From Mariprofundus micogutta (GTDB taxonomy: Bacteria; Pseudomonadota; Zetaproteobacteria; Mariprofundales; Mariprofundaceae), in assembly GCF_001895085.1 (NCBI RefSeq), contig NZ_BDFD01000011.1, positions 18,252 to 82,251 on the forward strand: a stretch of DNA of 64,000 nucleotides, in the 5' to 3' direction. Of this stretch, positions 19,789 to 29,520 are shown piece by piece. The position numbers were made by a program, and so were the translations under genes. Below the pieces are notes generated by a model. That model ran no database searches. It saw only the letters and a list, made by a program, of their open reading frames with translations, and was not told the origin of the DNA. Positions within the stretch are counted from its first letter, which is position 1. Every line of letters begins with the position of its first letter.

Positions 19789-21174
19789 TCAGAGTTTTTG
19801 CTGGCAATCCAGTGCAGCCAGCTTATAACACTCAGCCAATGTGGGATAATTGAATACATTGGCGACCAGATCGTGAACTGTACCGTTGAAATGCATGAGC
19901 AGCTGACCGGTATGGATCAGCTCACTGGCATGTTCTCCAACAATATGCGCGCCGATAAGTTTGTGGCTTTTAGCATCAACAATCAGCTTCACCAGACCAT
20001 TGGCATCACCGATAATCTGACCGCGAGCACTCTCTTTGTAGAAACCGCGGCCTACCACGTAATCAATTTTATCACGCCTGGCTTCTTTCTCGGTTTTGCC
20101 CACCCATGAAATCTCCGGAATAGCATAAATCGCCATCGGCAGATTTTCAGGCATGGACTGACCTGTTTCACCAAAGGCGTGCAGCACAGCTGTACGTCCC
20201 TGTTCCATACCGGTTGAAGCCAGCGCCGGTCTGCCTATCAGATCGCCCACAGCATAGATGTGCGGCACACTGGTCTGAAAATGTTCATTCACTTCAATCC
20301 AGCCCTTATCCAGTTCAAAACCAACTTTGGCTGTATTCAAACTTTGTGAGTTGGGCTCACGTCCAAGCGCATAGAGAACAGCATCGCTATACAGTTTCTT
20401 GCCTGACTCCAGCAGCGTCAAAGTACGACCCTCTTCTTTACGAATAGCAACAACGCGCTGTTTCATATGCAGCTGCACACCCATATTTTCAAATGATTCA
20501 GCCAACACACCGACCACATCTTCACTGAGGTAAGCAAGCAGTTGTTCATGCGAATCAACCACGCTGACCTCCACACCAAGAGCTGCAAAAATGGATACAA
20601 ATTCACAGGCAATCACACCGCCGCCGATCACCACCAGACTTTTCGGCAATCTCTTGAGCTTCAGAATTGAAGTCGAATCCAGCACTGTCTTCTTATCAAA
20701 CGGCACATCAGACGGACGCCGTGGCCTTGAGCCTGTTGCCAGCAAAATCACGTCAGCTGATAAACGTTTGAACGTACCCTTTGAATCAATCACCTCAAGC
20801 GTATGCTCATCAACAAACGATGCTTCGCCCGGAATAAGAGCAGCGCCCGATTTAAGCAGGCGTTTTACGATTACCGACTCCTGCTGAGTAACCACCATAT
20901 CTTTACGACGCATAGCAGCTGCCAAAACACCGTAACGGGAGCTGGTATGCCCCTCGCGCATGCCCTGATCACTGCTTCTCGATGACAGGTAAGCGGCTTC
21001 ACGCAATGCCTTGCTGGGAATAGTTCCCGTTTGCAGACCTGCGCCACCAATACTTGGTTTGCGCTCAATAATTGCGGCGGTTTTGCCCATGCGAGCAGCC
21101 TGCCAGGCGGCGTGCTGTCCGGCAGGGCCCGAACCAACAATCAGGACATCGTAATCGCGTCCTGATTCATTCAT
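19789..21174 (-). CDS. sthA: soluble pyridine nucleotide transhydrogenase-like flavoprotein
   Basis: The 461-residue protein has an N-terminal FAD site (VLIVGSGPAGQHAA), a central NAD(P) site (VVIGGGVIACEF), the second FAD motif (YAVGDLIGRPALAS) and a C-terminal dimerisation domain. The region that carries the redox disulfide in lipoamide dehydrogenase reads GGAGLQTGTIPSKAL, with no cysteine, as expected for a transhydrogenase-like enzyme; even the single Cys of Escherichia coli SthA is missing. Probable role: transfer of reducing equivalents between NADPH and NAD+. Its ATG overlaps the nifJ stop (ATGA). Confidence 0.88.
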   Translation of the reverse strand: MNESGRDYDVLIVGSGPAGQHAAWQAARMGKTAAIIERKPSIGGAGLQTGTIPSKALREAAYLSSRSSDQGMREGHTSSRYGVLAAAMRRKDMVVTQQESVIVKRLLKSGAALIPGEASFVDEHTLEVIDSKGTFKRLSADVILLATGSRPRRPSDVPFDKKTVLDSTSILKLKRLPKSLVVIGGGVIACEFVSIFAALGVEVSVVDSHEQLLAYLSEDVVGVLAESFENMGVQLHMKQRVVAIRKEEGRTLTLLESGKKLYSDAVLYALGREPNSQSLNTAKVGFELDKGWIEVNEHFQTSVPHIYAVGDLIGRPALASTGMEQGRTAVLHAFGETGQSMPENLPMAIYAIPEISWVGKTEKEARRDKIDYVVGRGFYKESARGQIIGDANGLVKLIVDAKSHKLIGAHIVGEHASELIHTGQLLMHFNGTVHDLVANVFNYPTLAECYKLAALDCQQKL

Positions 21175-24100
21175 ACAGGCGATTCCAGACTATCCATGGG
21201 TTGAAATTCGGATGGATCCTGTTGAGCCATGTGTTCATAGGTTGCCCAACGCAGATCAACAGATTCCTGAGCCAGCTTCATCAGACGCTCTGATTCTTCC
21301 GGATCATTCTTCTGCAGCAATTTGTAACGCATCTCGGTGTAGGCGTAGTCCTTCACCTTCATCGTTGGAGTTGGAGAATCGAGAACAAACGGTCTTTTGC
21401 CAGCCTGACGCAGCATCGGGTTGTATCGAATCAGCGGCCAGTAGCCGGATTGCACAGCTATATCCTGCTGATGCAGGCCTTTGGTCATGTCGATACCGTG
21501 GGCGATACAATGGCTGTAAGCCAGAATAATCGATGGTCCCGGGTAATCTTCGGCTTCGCGCATGGCCAGCAATGTCTGCTGCGGATTGGCTCCCATGGCA
21601 ACTCGTGCCACATAAACATTACCGTAGGAGATCGCCTGCAGAGCCAGATCCTTTTTACCCACCGGTTTGCCCGCCGAAGCAAATTTGGCTACCGCACCAA
21701 TCGGTGTCGATTTGGAGGCCTGACCACCTGTGTTCGAATACACTTCGGTATCGAGCACCAGTACGTTGATATTTCGTCCGGATGCCAGCGCATGGTCGAG
21801 TCCGGATGAACCGATATCATAAGCCCAGCCATCACCACCAATCAGCCAGACACTGCGACGTACCAGATGGTTGACCACAGTAAGCAGATTTTTCGCCTGC
21901 GGTGTATCCATGCCTTCAAGCACCAGCTTCAGCTTCTCCACACGCTCACGCTGCTGGGTCACCTCATAACCGATGCTCTGGTCAGCATGAATAATTTCGT
22001 CTACGAAATAATCATCAAACTGGCCACGCATCTTATCAAGCTCCTGCTTGGCCATATGCGTATGGTGATCGGCCGCAATACGCATACCCAGACCGAATTC
22101 CGCGTTGTCTTCAAACAACGAATTCGACCAGGCAGGCCCACGCCCATCCTTGTTCGACGTCCATGGCGTTGCAGGCAAGTTACCACCGTAAATAGAAGAG
22201 CAACCTGTGGCATTTGCAACCAGCAGGCGCGGTCCGAACAGCTGCGTCAGCAGACGCACATAAGGTGTTTCACCACAACCGGAGCAGGCTCCCGAAAATT
22301 CAAACAGCGGTTCGAGGAACTGAGTACCGCGCACGGATGAATAATCAATAGTCGCACGGTCATTCACCGGCAGCGTTTCGAAAAATTCCACATCTTTACG
22401 CCCCTGCTCCATGAGTGGTGCTTTTGCTGTCATATTAATGGCTTTCTTAGTTTTGGATGCATCTGTCAAATCGAAAGCCGGGCATGCGTTCACGCACATT
22501 TCACAGCCGGTGCAGTCTTCCTGATAAATTTCCAAGGTATAACGTGTTTCCGGGAAGCCGCGCGCAGAAACTTCTGCAGAGGGGAAACCTTCCGGAGCCT
22601 TGGCCAGATGGTCTTCATGATAGAACTTGGCACGAATCACGCTATGCGGGCAGACAAAAGAACAGTTACCGCACTGGATACATACATCCGGCTCCCACTT
22701 CGGCACAAAATCGGAAACATTGCGTTTTTCCCACTGCGCAGATCCGGATGGATAAGTACCATCCACAGGAACCTTGGAAACAGGCAAATCATCACCTTTA
22801 CCAGCCAGCATCGGAGCAATCACGTCCTGAACAAACTCCGGCGCACGTACCGGCACCATCAGATCCATATCATGGTGGCTGGTAGTAACACTGGTAACTT
22901 CAACCTTGTGCAGATGATCAAGGGCAGCATCTACAGCCTTGAAGTTCTGCTCAACCACATCCATACCTTTACGGGCATAGGTCTTCTCAATGGCCTTTTT
23001 AATCTGTGCAATCGCTTCATCACGCGGCAACACACCCGACAGTGCAAAGAAACAGGTTTGCATGATGGTATTGATACGACGCCCCATGCCTGCATTGCGG
23101 GCAACGGTCGAGGCATCAATCACGTAGAATTCTACATTCTTATCAATAATCGACTGCTGCACATGTTTCGGCAGGTCATTCCATACCTGATCGGCCGGAG
23201 TCGGGCTGTTAAGCAGGAATACGCCGTTCTGTGCCGCCTTATCCAGCATCTCCACCTGATTGATAAACGATGCTTTATGGCAGGCAATAAAGTTTGCTGA
23301 ATCCACGAGGTAGGGGGCTCGAATCGGATCAGGACCGAAACGCAGGTGAGAAACAGTCTGAGAACCTGCCTTCTTGGAATCGTAAACGAAATAACCCTGA
23401 CAATGCAGCGGTGTATTTTCACCGATAATCTTGATGCTGTTTTTGTTGGCCGAAACAGTTCCATCGGAACCCAGTCCGTAGAACAATGCACGGGTCACAT
23501 TGTTCGGCTCAATGATGAAGCTATGATCCACTTCCAGGCTGGTAAAAGTTACATCATCATTAATGCCAACCGTGAAGTTGTTCTTCGGATTATCTTTCTT
23601 CAGCTCATCATAAATGGCTTTCACCATGGCCGGGGTAAACTCTTTTGAAGAAAGCCCGTAACGGCCACCAATCACATGCGGCAGTACCGCCATGTCACCG
23701 ACCATAACCGACTCGGACAGCGAAGCCATAACATCCTGATACAGTGGCTCCCCGCGTGCGCCCAACTCCTTGGTGCGATCCAGTACGGCGATTTTTTTCA
23801 CTGTCACCGGCAGCGCTGCAATCAGATGTTCGCGAGAGAACGGACGGAACAGGCGTACAGTAATTACACCCAGTTTCGCACCCTGTGCATTGAGCACTTT
23901 GACTGCCTCTTCAATCGTCTGGGCACCAGAACCCATAACTATGATGACAGATTCGGCATCTTCAGCGCCAAAATAATCAAACAGATGATACTGACGTCCC
24001 GTCAGTTCAGCCAGCTGATCCATAGATTCCTGTACCATGCCCGGCACTGCATCATAAAACTGATTGGCCGATTCACGGCCCTGGAAATAGACGTCCGGGT

Positions 24101-24773
24101 TCTGTGCGGTTCCGCGGATAAACGGATTGTCCGGGTTCAGTGCACGACGACGATGTTCATACACCAGTTCATCATCAATCATTGCCCTGATCTGATCATC
24201 AGAAATCAGGCTGATTTTGTTGATTTCATGTGAGGTGCGAAAACCATCGAAAAAGTTCATAAACGGTACACGTGCTTTCAGTGTTACCGCGTGGGCAATC
24301 AGGGCTGAATCATGCGCTTCCTGCACAGAGGCTGAGGAGAGCATGGCAAAACCGGTCATGCGTGCTGCCATGACATCCTGATGATCGCCGAAAATGGACA
24401 GTGCCTGCGTAGCCAGTGAGCGGGCTGCCACATGGAATACGGCTGAAGTCAGCTCACCTGCAATCTTGTACATATTCGGAATCATCAGCAGCAGGCCCTG
24501 CGATGCAGTAAAGGTTGTTGTCAGCGCACCGGTCTGCAATGCACCGTGGGCAGTACCCGCAGCACCACCTTCAGATTGTAATTCCATCACATCCGGAACC
24601 TGGCCCCAGATGTTCTCCTTGCCCTGAGCTGACCATTGGTCGCACAGCTCGGCCATATCTGAAGAAGGTGTGATCGGATAAATCGAGCAGATTTCGCTGA
24701 CCCGGTAAGCGATATGGGCAACACCAGTGCCGCCGTCAAATGTAACCTGTTTGGCTTTGTTATTATCTGTCAT
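21171..24773 (-). CDS. nifJ: pyruvate:ferredoxin (flavodoxin) oxidoreductase
   Basis: This 1200-residue single-chain enzyme shows the alpha-domain motif YPITPSSDMAE, the gamma region, two [4Fe-4S] motifs (CIQCGNCSFVCP and CTGCEMCVNACP), and the thiamine diphosphate beta domain with CSGCGE and ANATGCSSIYGG. Length matches NifJ/PFOR. It interconverts pyruvate + CoA with acetyl-CoA + CO2 using low-potential electron carriers. Upstream by 12 bases is a GltD-like iron-sulfur flavoprotein and downstream overlaps a transhydrogenase gene, so the operon looks built to link pyruvate, ferredoxin and nicotinamide pools. Confidence 0.96.
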   Translation of the reverse strand: MTDNNKAKQVTFDGGTGVAHIAYRVSEICSIYPITPSSDMAELCDQWSAQGKENIWGQVPDVMELQSEGGAAGTAHGALQTGALTTTFTASQGLLLMIPNMYKIAGELTSAVFHVAARSLATQALSIFGDHQDVMAARMTGFAMLSSASVQEAHDSALIAHAVTLKARVPFMNFFDGFRTSHEINKISLISDDQIRAMIDDELVYEHRRRALNPDNPFIRGTAQNPDVYFQGRESANQFYDAVPGMVQESMDQLAELTGRQYHLFDYFGAEDAESVIIVMGSGAQTIEEAVKVLNAQGAKLGVITVRLFRPFSREHLIAALPVTVKKIAVLDRTKELGARGEPLYQDVMASLSESVMVGDMAVLPHVIGGRYGLSSKEFTPAMVKAIYDELKKDNPKNNFTVGINDDVTFTSLEVDHSFIIEPNNVTRALFYGLGSDGTVSANKNSIKIIGENTPLHCQGYFVYDSKKAGSQTVSHLRFGPDPIRAPYLVDSANFIACHKASFINQVEMLDKAAQNGVFLLNSPTPADQVWNDLPKHVQQSIIDKNVEFYVIDASTVARNAGMGRRINTIMQTCFFALSGVLPRDEAIAQIKKAIEKTYARKGMDVVEQNFKAVDAALDHLHKVEVTSVTTSHHDMDLMVPVRAPEFVQDVIAPMLAGKGDDLPVSKVPVDGTYPSGSAQWEKRNVSDFVPKWEPDVCIQCGNCSFVCPHSVIRAKFYHEDHLAKAPEGFPSAEVSARGFPETRYTLEIYQEDCTGCEMCVNACPAFDLTDASKTKKAINMTAKAPLMEQGRKDVEFFETLPVNDRATIDYSSVRGTQFLEPLFEFSGACSGCGETPYVRLLTQLFGPRLLVANATGCSSIYGGNLPATPWTSNKDGRGPAWSNSLFEDNAEFGLGMRIAADHHTHMAKQELDKMRGQFDDYFVDEIIHADQSIGYEVTQQRERVEKLKLVLEGMDTPQAKNLLTVVNHLVRRSVWLIGGDGWAYDIGSSGLDHALASGRNINVLVLDTEVYSNTGGQASKSTPIGAVAKFASAGKPVGKKDLALQAISYGNVYVARVAMGANPQQTLLAMREAEDYPGPSIILAYSHCIAHGIDMTKGLHQQDIAVQSGYWPLIRYNPMLRQAGKRPFVLDSPTPTMKVKDYAYTEMRYKLLQKNDPEESERLMKLAQESVDLRWATYEHMAQQDPSEFQPMDSLESPV

Positions 24774-24785
24774 CGTAGCCGATCC

Positions 24786-26435
24786 TTATTCCTGAACTGC
24801 TTTGTTTGCGTTTTCATCAACCATTTCAATCGCATGGCATGGGCACTGCTCGAAACATGAAGCACAGCCTGTACATTTGTCATAGTCGTACAAATAGCGC
24901 TTACCTTTACCGAGCTTGATAATCGCATCTTCCGGGCAAGAACCGTAGCAACCATCACATTCAAAGCAGTTGCCGCATGAGAGGCAGCGTTTGGCTTCAA
25001 ACAGCGCCTCTTTTTCACTGTAACCTTTGAGAATTTCTTCGAAACCACCGAGGCGCGATTCAGGCGAGAGTTCACCCTGTTTACGTTTCGGCGCTTCAGT
25101 GCTGTACCAGAGCTGTAATTTTTCATGCTCAACAATCGGATGTTTGGCTGCAGGCTTGTAGCTTTCGCCACGCAGCCATGCATCGATATAACGCGCTGCT
25201 TTTTTGCCATGCCCGGTTGCAATGGTCACTGAACGCTCGGATGGAACCATGTCGCCACCGGCAAATACACCTTCAGCACCGGTCATCATATTCGGGCCAA
25301 CGTTGACCGTGCCATCCCAGTTGAATTCAATTCCTTCAACCTGCTTGAGGAAGCCGGTATCAGTATCCTGCCCTACGGCCATAATCAGCGCGTCAGTTTC
25401 AAGAGTTTCAGTTTCACCAGTAGGTTGCGGGCGTCCATTCTCATCCAGCTCCATCACCTCAACGGTCATGGTGGTGCAATCGATCTCTTTGATCGTACGC
25501 AGCCAGTTAATCTTCACGCCTTCTTCAATAGCCTCATCAGCCTCAAAATCATGCGCTGGCATGCTGGCGCGGTCACGACGATAAATAATGACTGCCTCTT
25601 CAGCTCCCAGACGTTTGGCAGTGCGCGCCGCATCCATAGCTGTATTGCCTCCGCCGTAAATCGCAACGCGACGCCCCAGCTGCAGATCTTCACCATTTTC
25701 CACACTTTTCAGAAAGCTCACCGCATCCATCATTTTACGTGCATCGCGGCTCGGAATTTCGATATTTTTACTCAGATGTGCACCTACTGCGATAAATACC
25801 GCATCGAAATTACCTTCAGATTTTTCTTTTTCGATATCATCAACACGATAATCCAGTGTGATTTTGACACCCATATCAACAACACGCTGAATCTCCTGAT
25901 TCAACTCGGCACGCGGCATCCGATATGCTGGAATCCCAAAGTGAATCATGCCCCCGGCTACCGGGCCAGCTTCACGAATTTCCACCTCATGGCCAAGACG
26001 AACCAGATGATAGGCCGCTGACAGACCCGAAGGACCTGCACCAACAATCAATACGCGCTTGCCACCTGCAGGCGCATCAAACTCAGGCTTCCAGCCTTTC
26101 TCCATGGCCAGGTCACCAAGGAAGCGCTCCACGGCATGGATGCTCACGGTATCATCGGTATAATTTCGATTACAGGCTGTCTCACACGGATGATAACAGA
26201 CACGACCGTGAATGGCCGGAAACGGGTTATTCTCCAACAGTTTTTGCCAGGCCGCCTCATATTCTCCGGCCTGCGCCAGTGCCAGCCATGCCTGAATATC
26301 TTCGCCTGCGGGACAGGCGTGATTACACGGTGGTAAAAAATCCATATATACCGGTTTTCGCGAGCGGTGCGCTCCAGTTCCGGCATCATGTTTAGTCAGG
26401 TCAAGACTACCTGTCATATATTTTTTTGAGCTCAT
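24786..26435 (-). CDS. GltD-like NAD(P)-binding iron-sulfur flavoprotein
   Basis: The start is set at the ATG 26435 (MSSKKYMTGSLDLTK), because the longer frame to 26609 runs through the opposite intergenic region and into the rhodanese gene. The 549-residue product has an N-terminal Cys-rich domain (PPCNHACPAGEDIQAW, CYHPCETACNR), FAD site (LIVGAGPSGLSAAYH), NAD(P) site (YGGGNTAMDAART), then a C-terminal ferredoxin part with CLSCGNCFECDGCYGSCP and CTGCASCFEQCPC. It resembles the small subunit of glutamate synthase fused to a ferredoxin. Sitting next to nifJ, it probably exchanges electrons between NAD(P)H and ferredoxin. True substrate unknown. Confidence 0.85.
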   Translation of the reverse strand: MSSKKYMTGSLDLTKHDAGTGAHRSRKPVYMDFLPPCNHACPAGEDIQAWLALAQAGEYEAAWQKLLENNPFPAIHGRVCYHPCETACNRNYTDDTVSIHAVERFLGDLAMEKGWKPEFDAPAGGKRVLIVGAGPSGLSAAYHLVRLGHEVEIREAGPVAGGMIHFGIPAYRMPRAELNQEIQRVVDMGVKITLDYRVDDIEKEKSEGNFDAVFIAVGAHLSKNIEIPSRDARKMMDAVSFLKSVENGEDLQLGRRVAIYGGGNTAMDAARTAKRLGAEEAVIIYRRDRASMPAHDFEADEAIEEGVKINWLRTIKEIDCTTMTVEVMELDENGRPQPTGETETLETDALIMAVGQDTDTGFLKQVEGIEFNWDGTVNVGPNMMTGAEGVFAGGDMVPSERSVTIATGHGKKAARYIDAWLRGESYKPAAKHPIVEHEKLQLWYSTEAPKRKQGELSPESRLGGFEEILKGYSEKEALFEAKRCLSCGNCFECDGCYGSCPEDAIIKLGKGKRYLYDYDKCTGCASCFEQCPCHAIEMVDENANKAVQE

Positions 26436-26526
26436 AAAGTCACTCTCACATTCAAAAATATTCGTATACCAACGAGGCGAACAACTATAATCTAAAATAG
26501 CCTGAAAGAGTATAATACAAAAAGGG

Positions 26527-26928
26527 CTATTTCGGTTTTGTCGAAGCCAGTCCCGCGTCCTGCCATGCCGACCAGTCACCATCCAGATGCTGGACTTGAG
26601 TAAAACCATGTTCTATCAACTTCGCTTCCACCATTCCTGCACGCATGCCCGAATAGCAGTAGACTATGACGGGCTTGTTTTTAAACGCCGTAATTTCTGC
26701 CAGTCGTTCCTCAATTTCGCGGTGATCGATGTTGATCGCATTGCCGATATATCCTTCGCTGTATTCACCCGGTGTTCGCACATCCAGGATTAACATCTCT
26801 TCTTGCGCAGCCATGCGCTCAAGCAGTTGCTGTTGGCTTACTTTTTCAGCGCTACTTTCAAACAGCGTGCAGGCACACAGCAGGCTGAACAAGCCGATCA
26901 AAAGAAACCCGGATGCAGATTGATTCAT
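26527..26928 (-). CDS. rhodanese-domain lipoprotein
   Basis: AAAGGAG lies five bases before the ATG at 26928, giving 133 residues; a longer start at 26958 would include that site. The N-terminus is a lipoprotein signal (FLLIGLFSLLCAC, lipobox LCAC). The rest is a rhodanese domain with the active-site loop CYSGMRA and the CH2 motif DVRTPGEYSEGYIGNAINI. It should be anchored to a membrane on the periplasmic side and handle sulfane sulfur or act as a thiol carrier; substrate not evident. Confidence 0.88.
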   Translation of the reverse strand: MNQSASGFLLIGLFSLLCACTLFESSAEKVSQQQLLERMAAQEEMLILDVRTPGEYSEGYIGNAINIDHREIEERLAEITAFKNKPVIVYCYSGMRAGMVEAKLIEHGFTQVQHLDGDWSAWQDAGLASTKPK

Positions 26929-27101
26929 AATTTCTCCTTTAGGGAAGTGCAGATTCATTCAGTGCTTCCGAATTTATGTTGCCCGCATGGCAATAAGTCA
27001 TCATCTCCTAAAATCTCACCGTATAAGGCAACATTCACATATTATTCATTTATTGGCCATAAAGTTTCGACCGAACAGACACTATGAGAAGGGGTGCACC
27101 A

Positions 27102-27665
27102 ATGAATACGCTACGCTTAGGCTTGATCATTTTCTTCGCCATACATCTGCTACCCAGTGTAAAACCACTGTATGCAGCTTTGAAAAACAAGCTGGGCGAA
27201 AAAGCATTCAAGGGGCTTTTTGCACTGGTCTCGCTTGCCGGCATGGTGCTGATAGTGATGGGTATGGGTGAAGCTGAGTTTGTTGATGTCTACGAGCCAC
27301 CATCATGGGGAAGGCACGTAACCAGCCTGCTGATGCTGTTCGCACTATATGGTGTGATTGCTGCACAAATGAAGTTTCCAACCAGTATCAAAACAGTAAG
27401 CGCTCATCCCATGCTCTGGGGTATTACAGCATGGTCGACCGGTCACCTGCTGGCCAATGGTGATCTGGCTTCTGTCACAATGTTTGGTGCATTTCTGATC
27501 TACTCACTGTTTGCCATGTTCTCAGCCAATCAACGCGGTGCCCGGCCTTCTGCTGGCCCACTTACCTTTAAAGGCGATGGTATCGTACTGGTCATCACTG
27601 CCGTGATTTACACACTAATTATGTTCTTCCACGCATCCATCGCGGGCGTGCCAATCATGGAGTAG
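27102..27665 (+). CDS. NnrU family membrane protein
   Basis: GAGAAGGGG precedes the ATG at 27102 by about eight bases, so the shorter start is preferred over 27084. The 187-residue protein has about five transmembrane helices with the NnrU features HLLPSVKPL, HPMLWGITAWSTGHLLANGD and a final helix. NnrU was named from denitrifiers but is widespread and its function is unsettled; it is homologous to the isoprenoid/methyltransferase-type membrane family. No denitrification genes are adjacent. Its 3' end overlaps the convergent glycosyltransferase gene by 11 bases. Confidence 0.85.
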   Translation: MNTLRLGLIIFFAIHLLPSVKPLYAALKNKLGEKAFKGLFALVSLAGMVLIVMGMGEAEFVDVYEPPSWGRHVTSLLMLFALYGVIAAQMKFPTSIKTVSAHPMLWGITAWSTGHLLANGDLASVTMFGAFLIYSLFAMFSANQRGARPSAGPLTFKGDGIVLVITAVIYTLIMFFHASIAGVPIME

Positions 27666-28752
27666 TCAGGCGCCCCAACTCTCTGCGGTAGCTCTCTACC
27701 ATGCCTGCCCATGATTTCCCGGCAATATCGGGAATATCTGTACGGTATTCATCTATATTGTCCGCGACGCGCATAATCATAGCAGCGATGGCAATCGCAT
27801 CGTGCTCGGCTTCGCATTCATAAGAATCTGACAACAAGTTTGTAGAAATATACTCAGGATAGGCCAGGCGATTCGGCGCAACAGGTACGCATCCCGCGGC
27901 TATCGCCTCGAGCATGGCAAGGCCCTGAAAATCATGCAGCGCAGTGGAAAACACGATATCTGACTGCTGTAATATTTGCAGATAGGCATTCCTGTCCTCG
28001 ATATAACCCCAGCTTAGAATCTGCTCTCCGAATTCATTGTTTATCATTGCAAAGGCATCCGGTCGCTTACGGAACTGCTGACCCAGAATGTGTATTTGAA
28101 AATCCAGCCTGCAACGAGATAGCTCTTTTAATACCAGATAGAGACGCTCGGGTCCTTTGTCGTATTCCCAGCGATGGTTCCAAACCAGTGTGACTGGCAG
28201 ATCGCCCCTGGTTTGCCTGTGCTCAACGCATATATCATCAACCGGTACGGCAAGCACGGCGCTTTTATGCTCCAGTATTTCAAGTGCTGATAACGGCGCA
28301 TGATCGGGCATCTTTTTCAATAGTCCTGTTGCACCCAGCAGAAATGTCTTGCGGTTGTATTCCGAATTGAACAACAGACGGTCTGCTGCCATCGCACTGT
28401 AGATTGAAGTGATCTGTGCTTCGACACTGCTATGGGCATGGCCTGACTCAGGGTAAGCGAACTGGTTTTCATGAAAATAAAGCAGAGTCGGTGTTGCCGC
28501 GAGCTGGTAAACCAGGCCTCTCAGGGTGGCAAGATCAACCATTGATGTGGCAACAATAAGATCGAATGGTTGCTGCAGTAGGTCTTTTTGCTCTGTAGCC
28601 CAGGAAAGGGCATTGCCACGAATCCGCCATGAAAAATGCCTGTCGGGCAGCGTTAAAACCGTCCACTCATGTTCGTTGAGATGCGTTACCAGCCCCCGCC
28701 GCCATTGCCTGTGGCTGGTTGCATCATAAGCGGAGAGCAAAAGGATACGCAT
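27655..28752 (-). CDS. DUF3524 glycosyltransferase, tRNA-queuosine mannosyltransferase-like
   Basis: The 365-residue protein begins MRILLLSAYDATSHRQWRRG, followed by LPDRHFSWRIRGNALSWA, the hallmark of the DUF3524 N-terminal domain, and ends in a GT4-like domain (NHRWEYDKGPERLYLVL; EAIAAGCVPVAPNRLAYPE). Eukaryotic relatives mannosylate queuosine in tRNA-Asp. The bacterial proteins are usually assigned by homology only. It is a lone gene here. Confidence 0.8.
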   Translation of the reverse strand: MRILLLSAYDATSHRQWRRGLVTHLNEHEWTVLTLPDRHFSWRIRGNALSWATEQKDLLQQPFDLIVATSMVDLATLRGLVYQLAATPTLLYFHENQFAYPESGHAHSSVEAQITSIYSAMAADRLLFNSEYNRKTFLLGATGLLKKMPDHAPLSALEILEHKSAVLAVPVDDICVEHRQTRGDLPVTLVWNHRWEYDKGPERLYLVLKELSRCRLDFQIHILGQQFRKRPDAFAMINNEFGEQILSWGYIEDRNAYLQILQQSDIVFSTALHDFQGLAMLEAIAAGCVPVAPNRLAYPEYISTNLLSDSYECEAEHDAIAIAAMIMRVADNIDEYRTDIPDIAGKSWAGMVESYRRELGRLTTP

Positions 28753-28825
28753 GCCCTATTGTTCGATATTTCCAGGCCTTCCACAACGATGAAATTGGTT
28801 TATCAGTGCCCGATCAGTTCTAAAA

Positions 28826-29158
28826 TCAATCCCCTGCGATCTCAGGAACAGAATAGTCACTGGCATGACTCAGATCATTCATATAAATGATTCCACCATG
28901 CGGACGATTTATATTTGTTTGTTGATAAAGAAATGCGAAAACGTCCTCAGCCTGCTCAAGAGAAACCATCACTGTGATAATATCCTTTTCGGTCCTCTGC
29001 CCCAGGCTGTGCTCCGAATACATCGCGGATTTTCCGATACCACTTGCCACGTGGAAATCTGCAGAAGCTGTCCCATAGGTTTCATACAGAGCCTTTATAG
29101 CCGGCTTCCCCAAACCCTCAGGCACGATACATGTAATCAGTTTGTTTGCCGTCTTCAT
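28826..29158 (-). CDS. P-II-like regulatory protein, second copy
   Basis: The 110-residue protein has a P-II fold pattern (LITCIVPEGLGKPAIKALYE ... ITVMVSLEQAEDVFAFLYQQ ... GGIIYMNDL) but lacks the classical T-loop tyrosine and the usual Walker-like KIGDG phrase, so it is a divergent member. Its ATG overlaps the stop of the first P-II-like gene (ATGA). Position behind DUF1538 suggests it senses a small molecule and controls that membrane protein. Confidence 0.75.
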   Translation of the reverse strand: MKTANKLITCIVPEGLGKPAIKALYETYGTASADFHVASGIGKSAMYSEHSLGQRTEKDIITVMVSLEQAEDVFAFLYQQTNINRPHGGIIYMNDLSHASDYSVPEIAGD

Positions 29159-29520
29159 GTCTTGATTCCCAGCTCAGCCAGAACTTCCGGGTGCACGTAT
29201 GTAGCAGCTTTTTCCAGTTTTGTGACATAGATATAACCCATACCCGGCGTATCCAGCTTTCCGGCCAGGAACATGGATTCAAATACCTGATCGATCTCCC
29301 CATCAGGCACCAGAATATTGATCACCTCTTTTTCTACATCCACGGCAACGCTCAAAATACCAAGCAGTTCATGTGCGCCAACGCCATGTGCAAAATGGAC
29401 CGTAGCACCCTGGGCACCAACATCCTGAGCAGACCTTATTACGTCATCAGCAAGTTTTCGTTGCACCATGCAGGTCACCAGCGATACGTCACTCAATGTA
29501 ATTATATTACGTTGGCTCAT
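29155..29520 (-). CDS. P-II-like regulatory protein, first copy
   Basis: GGGAG precedes the ATG at 29520, making 121 residues; the start lies inside the 3' end of the DUF1538 gene (14-base overlap). The sequence follows the P-II beta-alpha-beta pattern (SLVTCMVQRKLADDVIRSAQ, then EKEVINILVPDGEIDQVFES and GMGYIYVTKLEKA). It is clearly related to the next gene but not close to GlnB or GlnK; a GAQGATVHFAHGVGAHE stretch occupies the T-loop region. Confidence 0.75.
   Translation of the reverse strand: MSQRNIITLSDVSLVTCMVQRKLADDVIRSAQDVGAQGATVHFAHGVGAHELLGILSVAVDVEKEVINILVPDGEIDQVFESMFLAGKLDTPGMGYIYVTKLEKAATYVHPEVLAELGIKT

Noticed and set aside
19789..21174. Lipoamide dehydrogenase or mercuric reductase instead of SthA
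   Set aside because: The redox-active cysteine pair is absent (GGAGLQTGTIPSK), which rules out a disulfide reductase.
26436..26609. N-terminal extension of the GltD-like protein
   Set aside because: It runs antisense into the rhodanese gene region and has no family similarity; the ATG at 26435 fits the family N-terminus.
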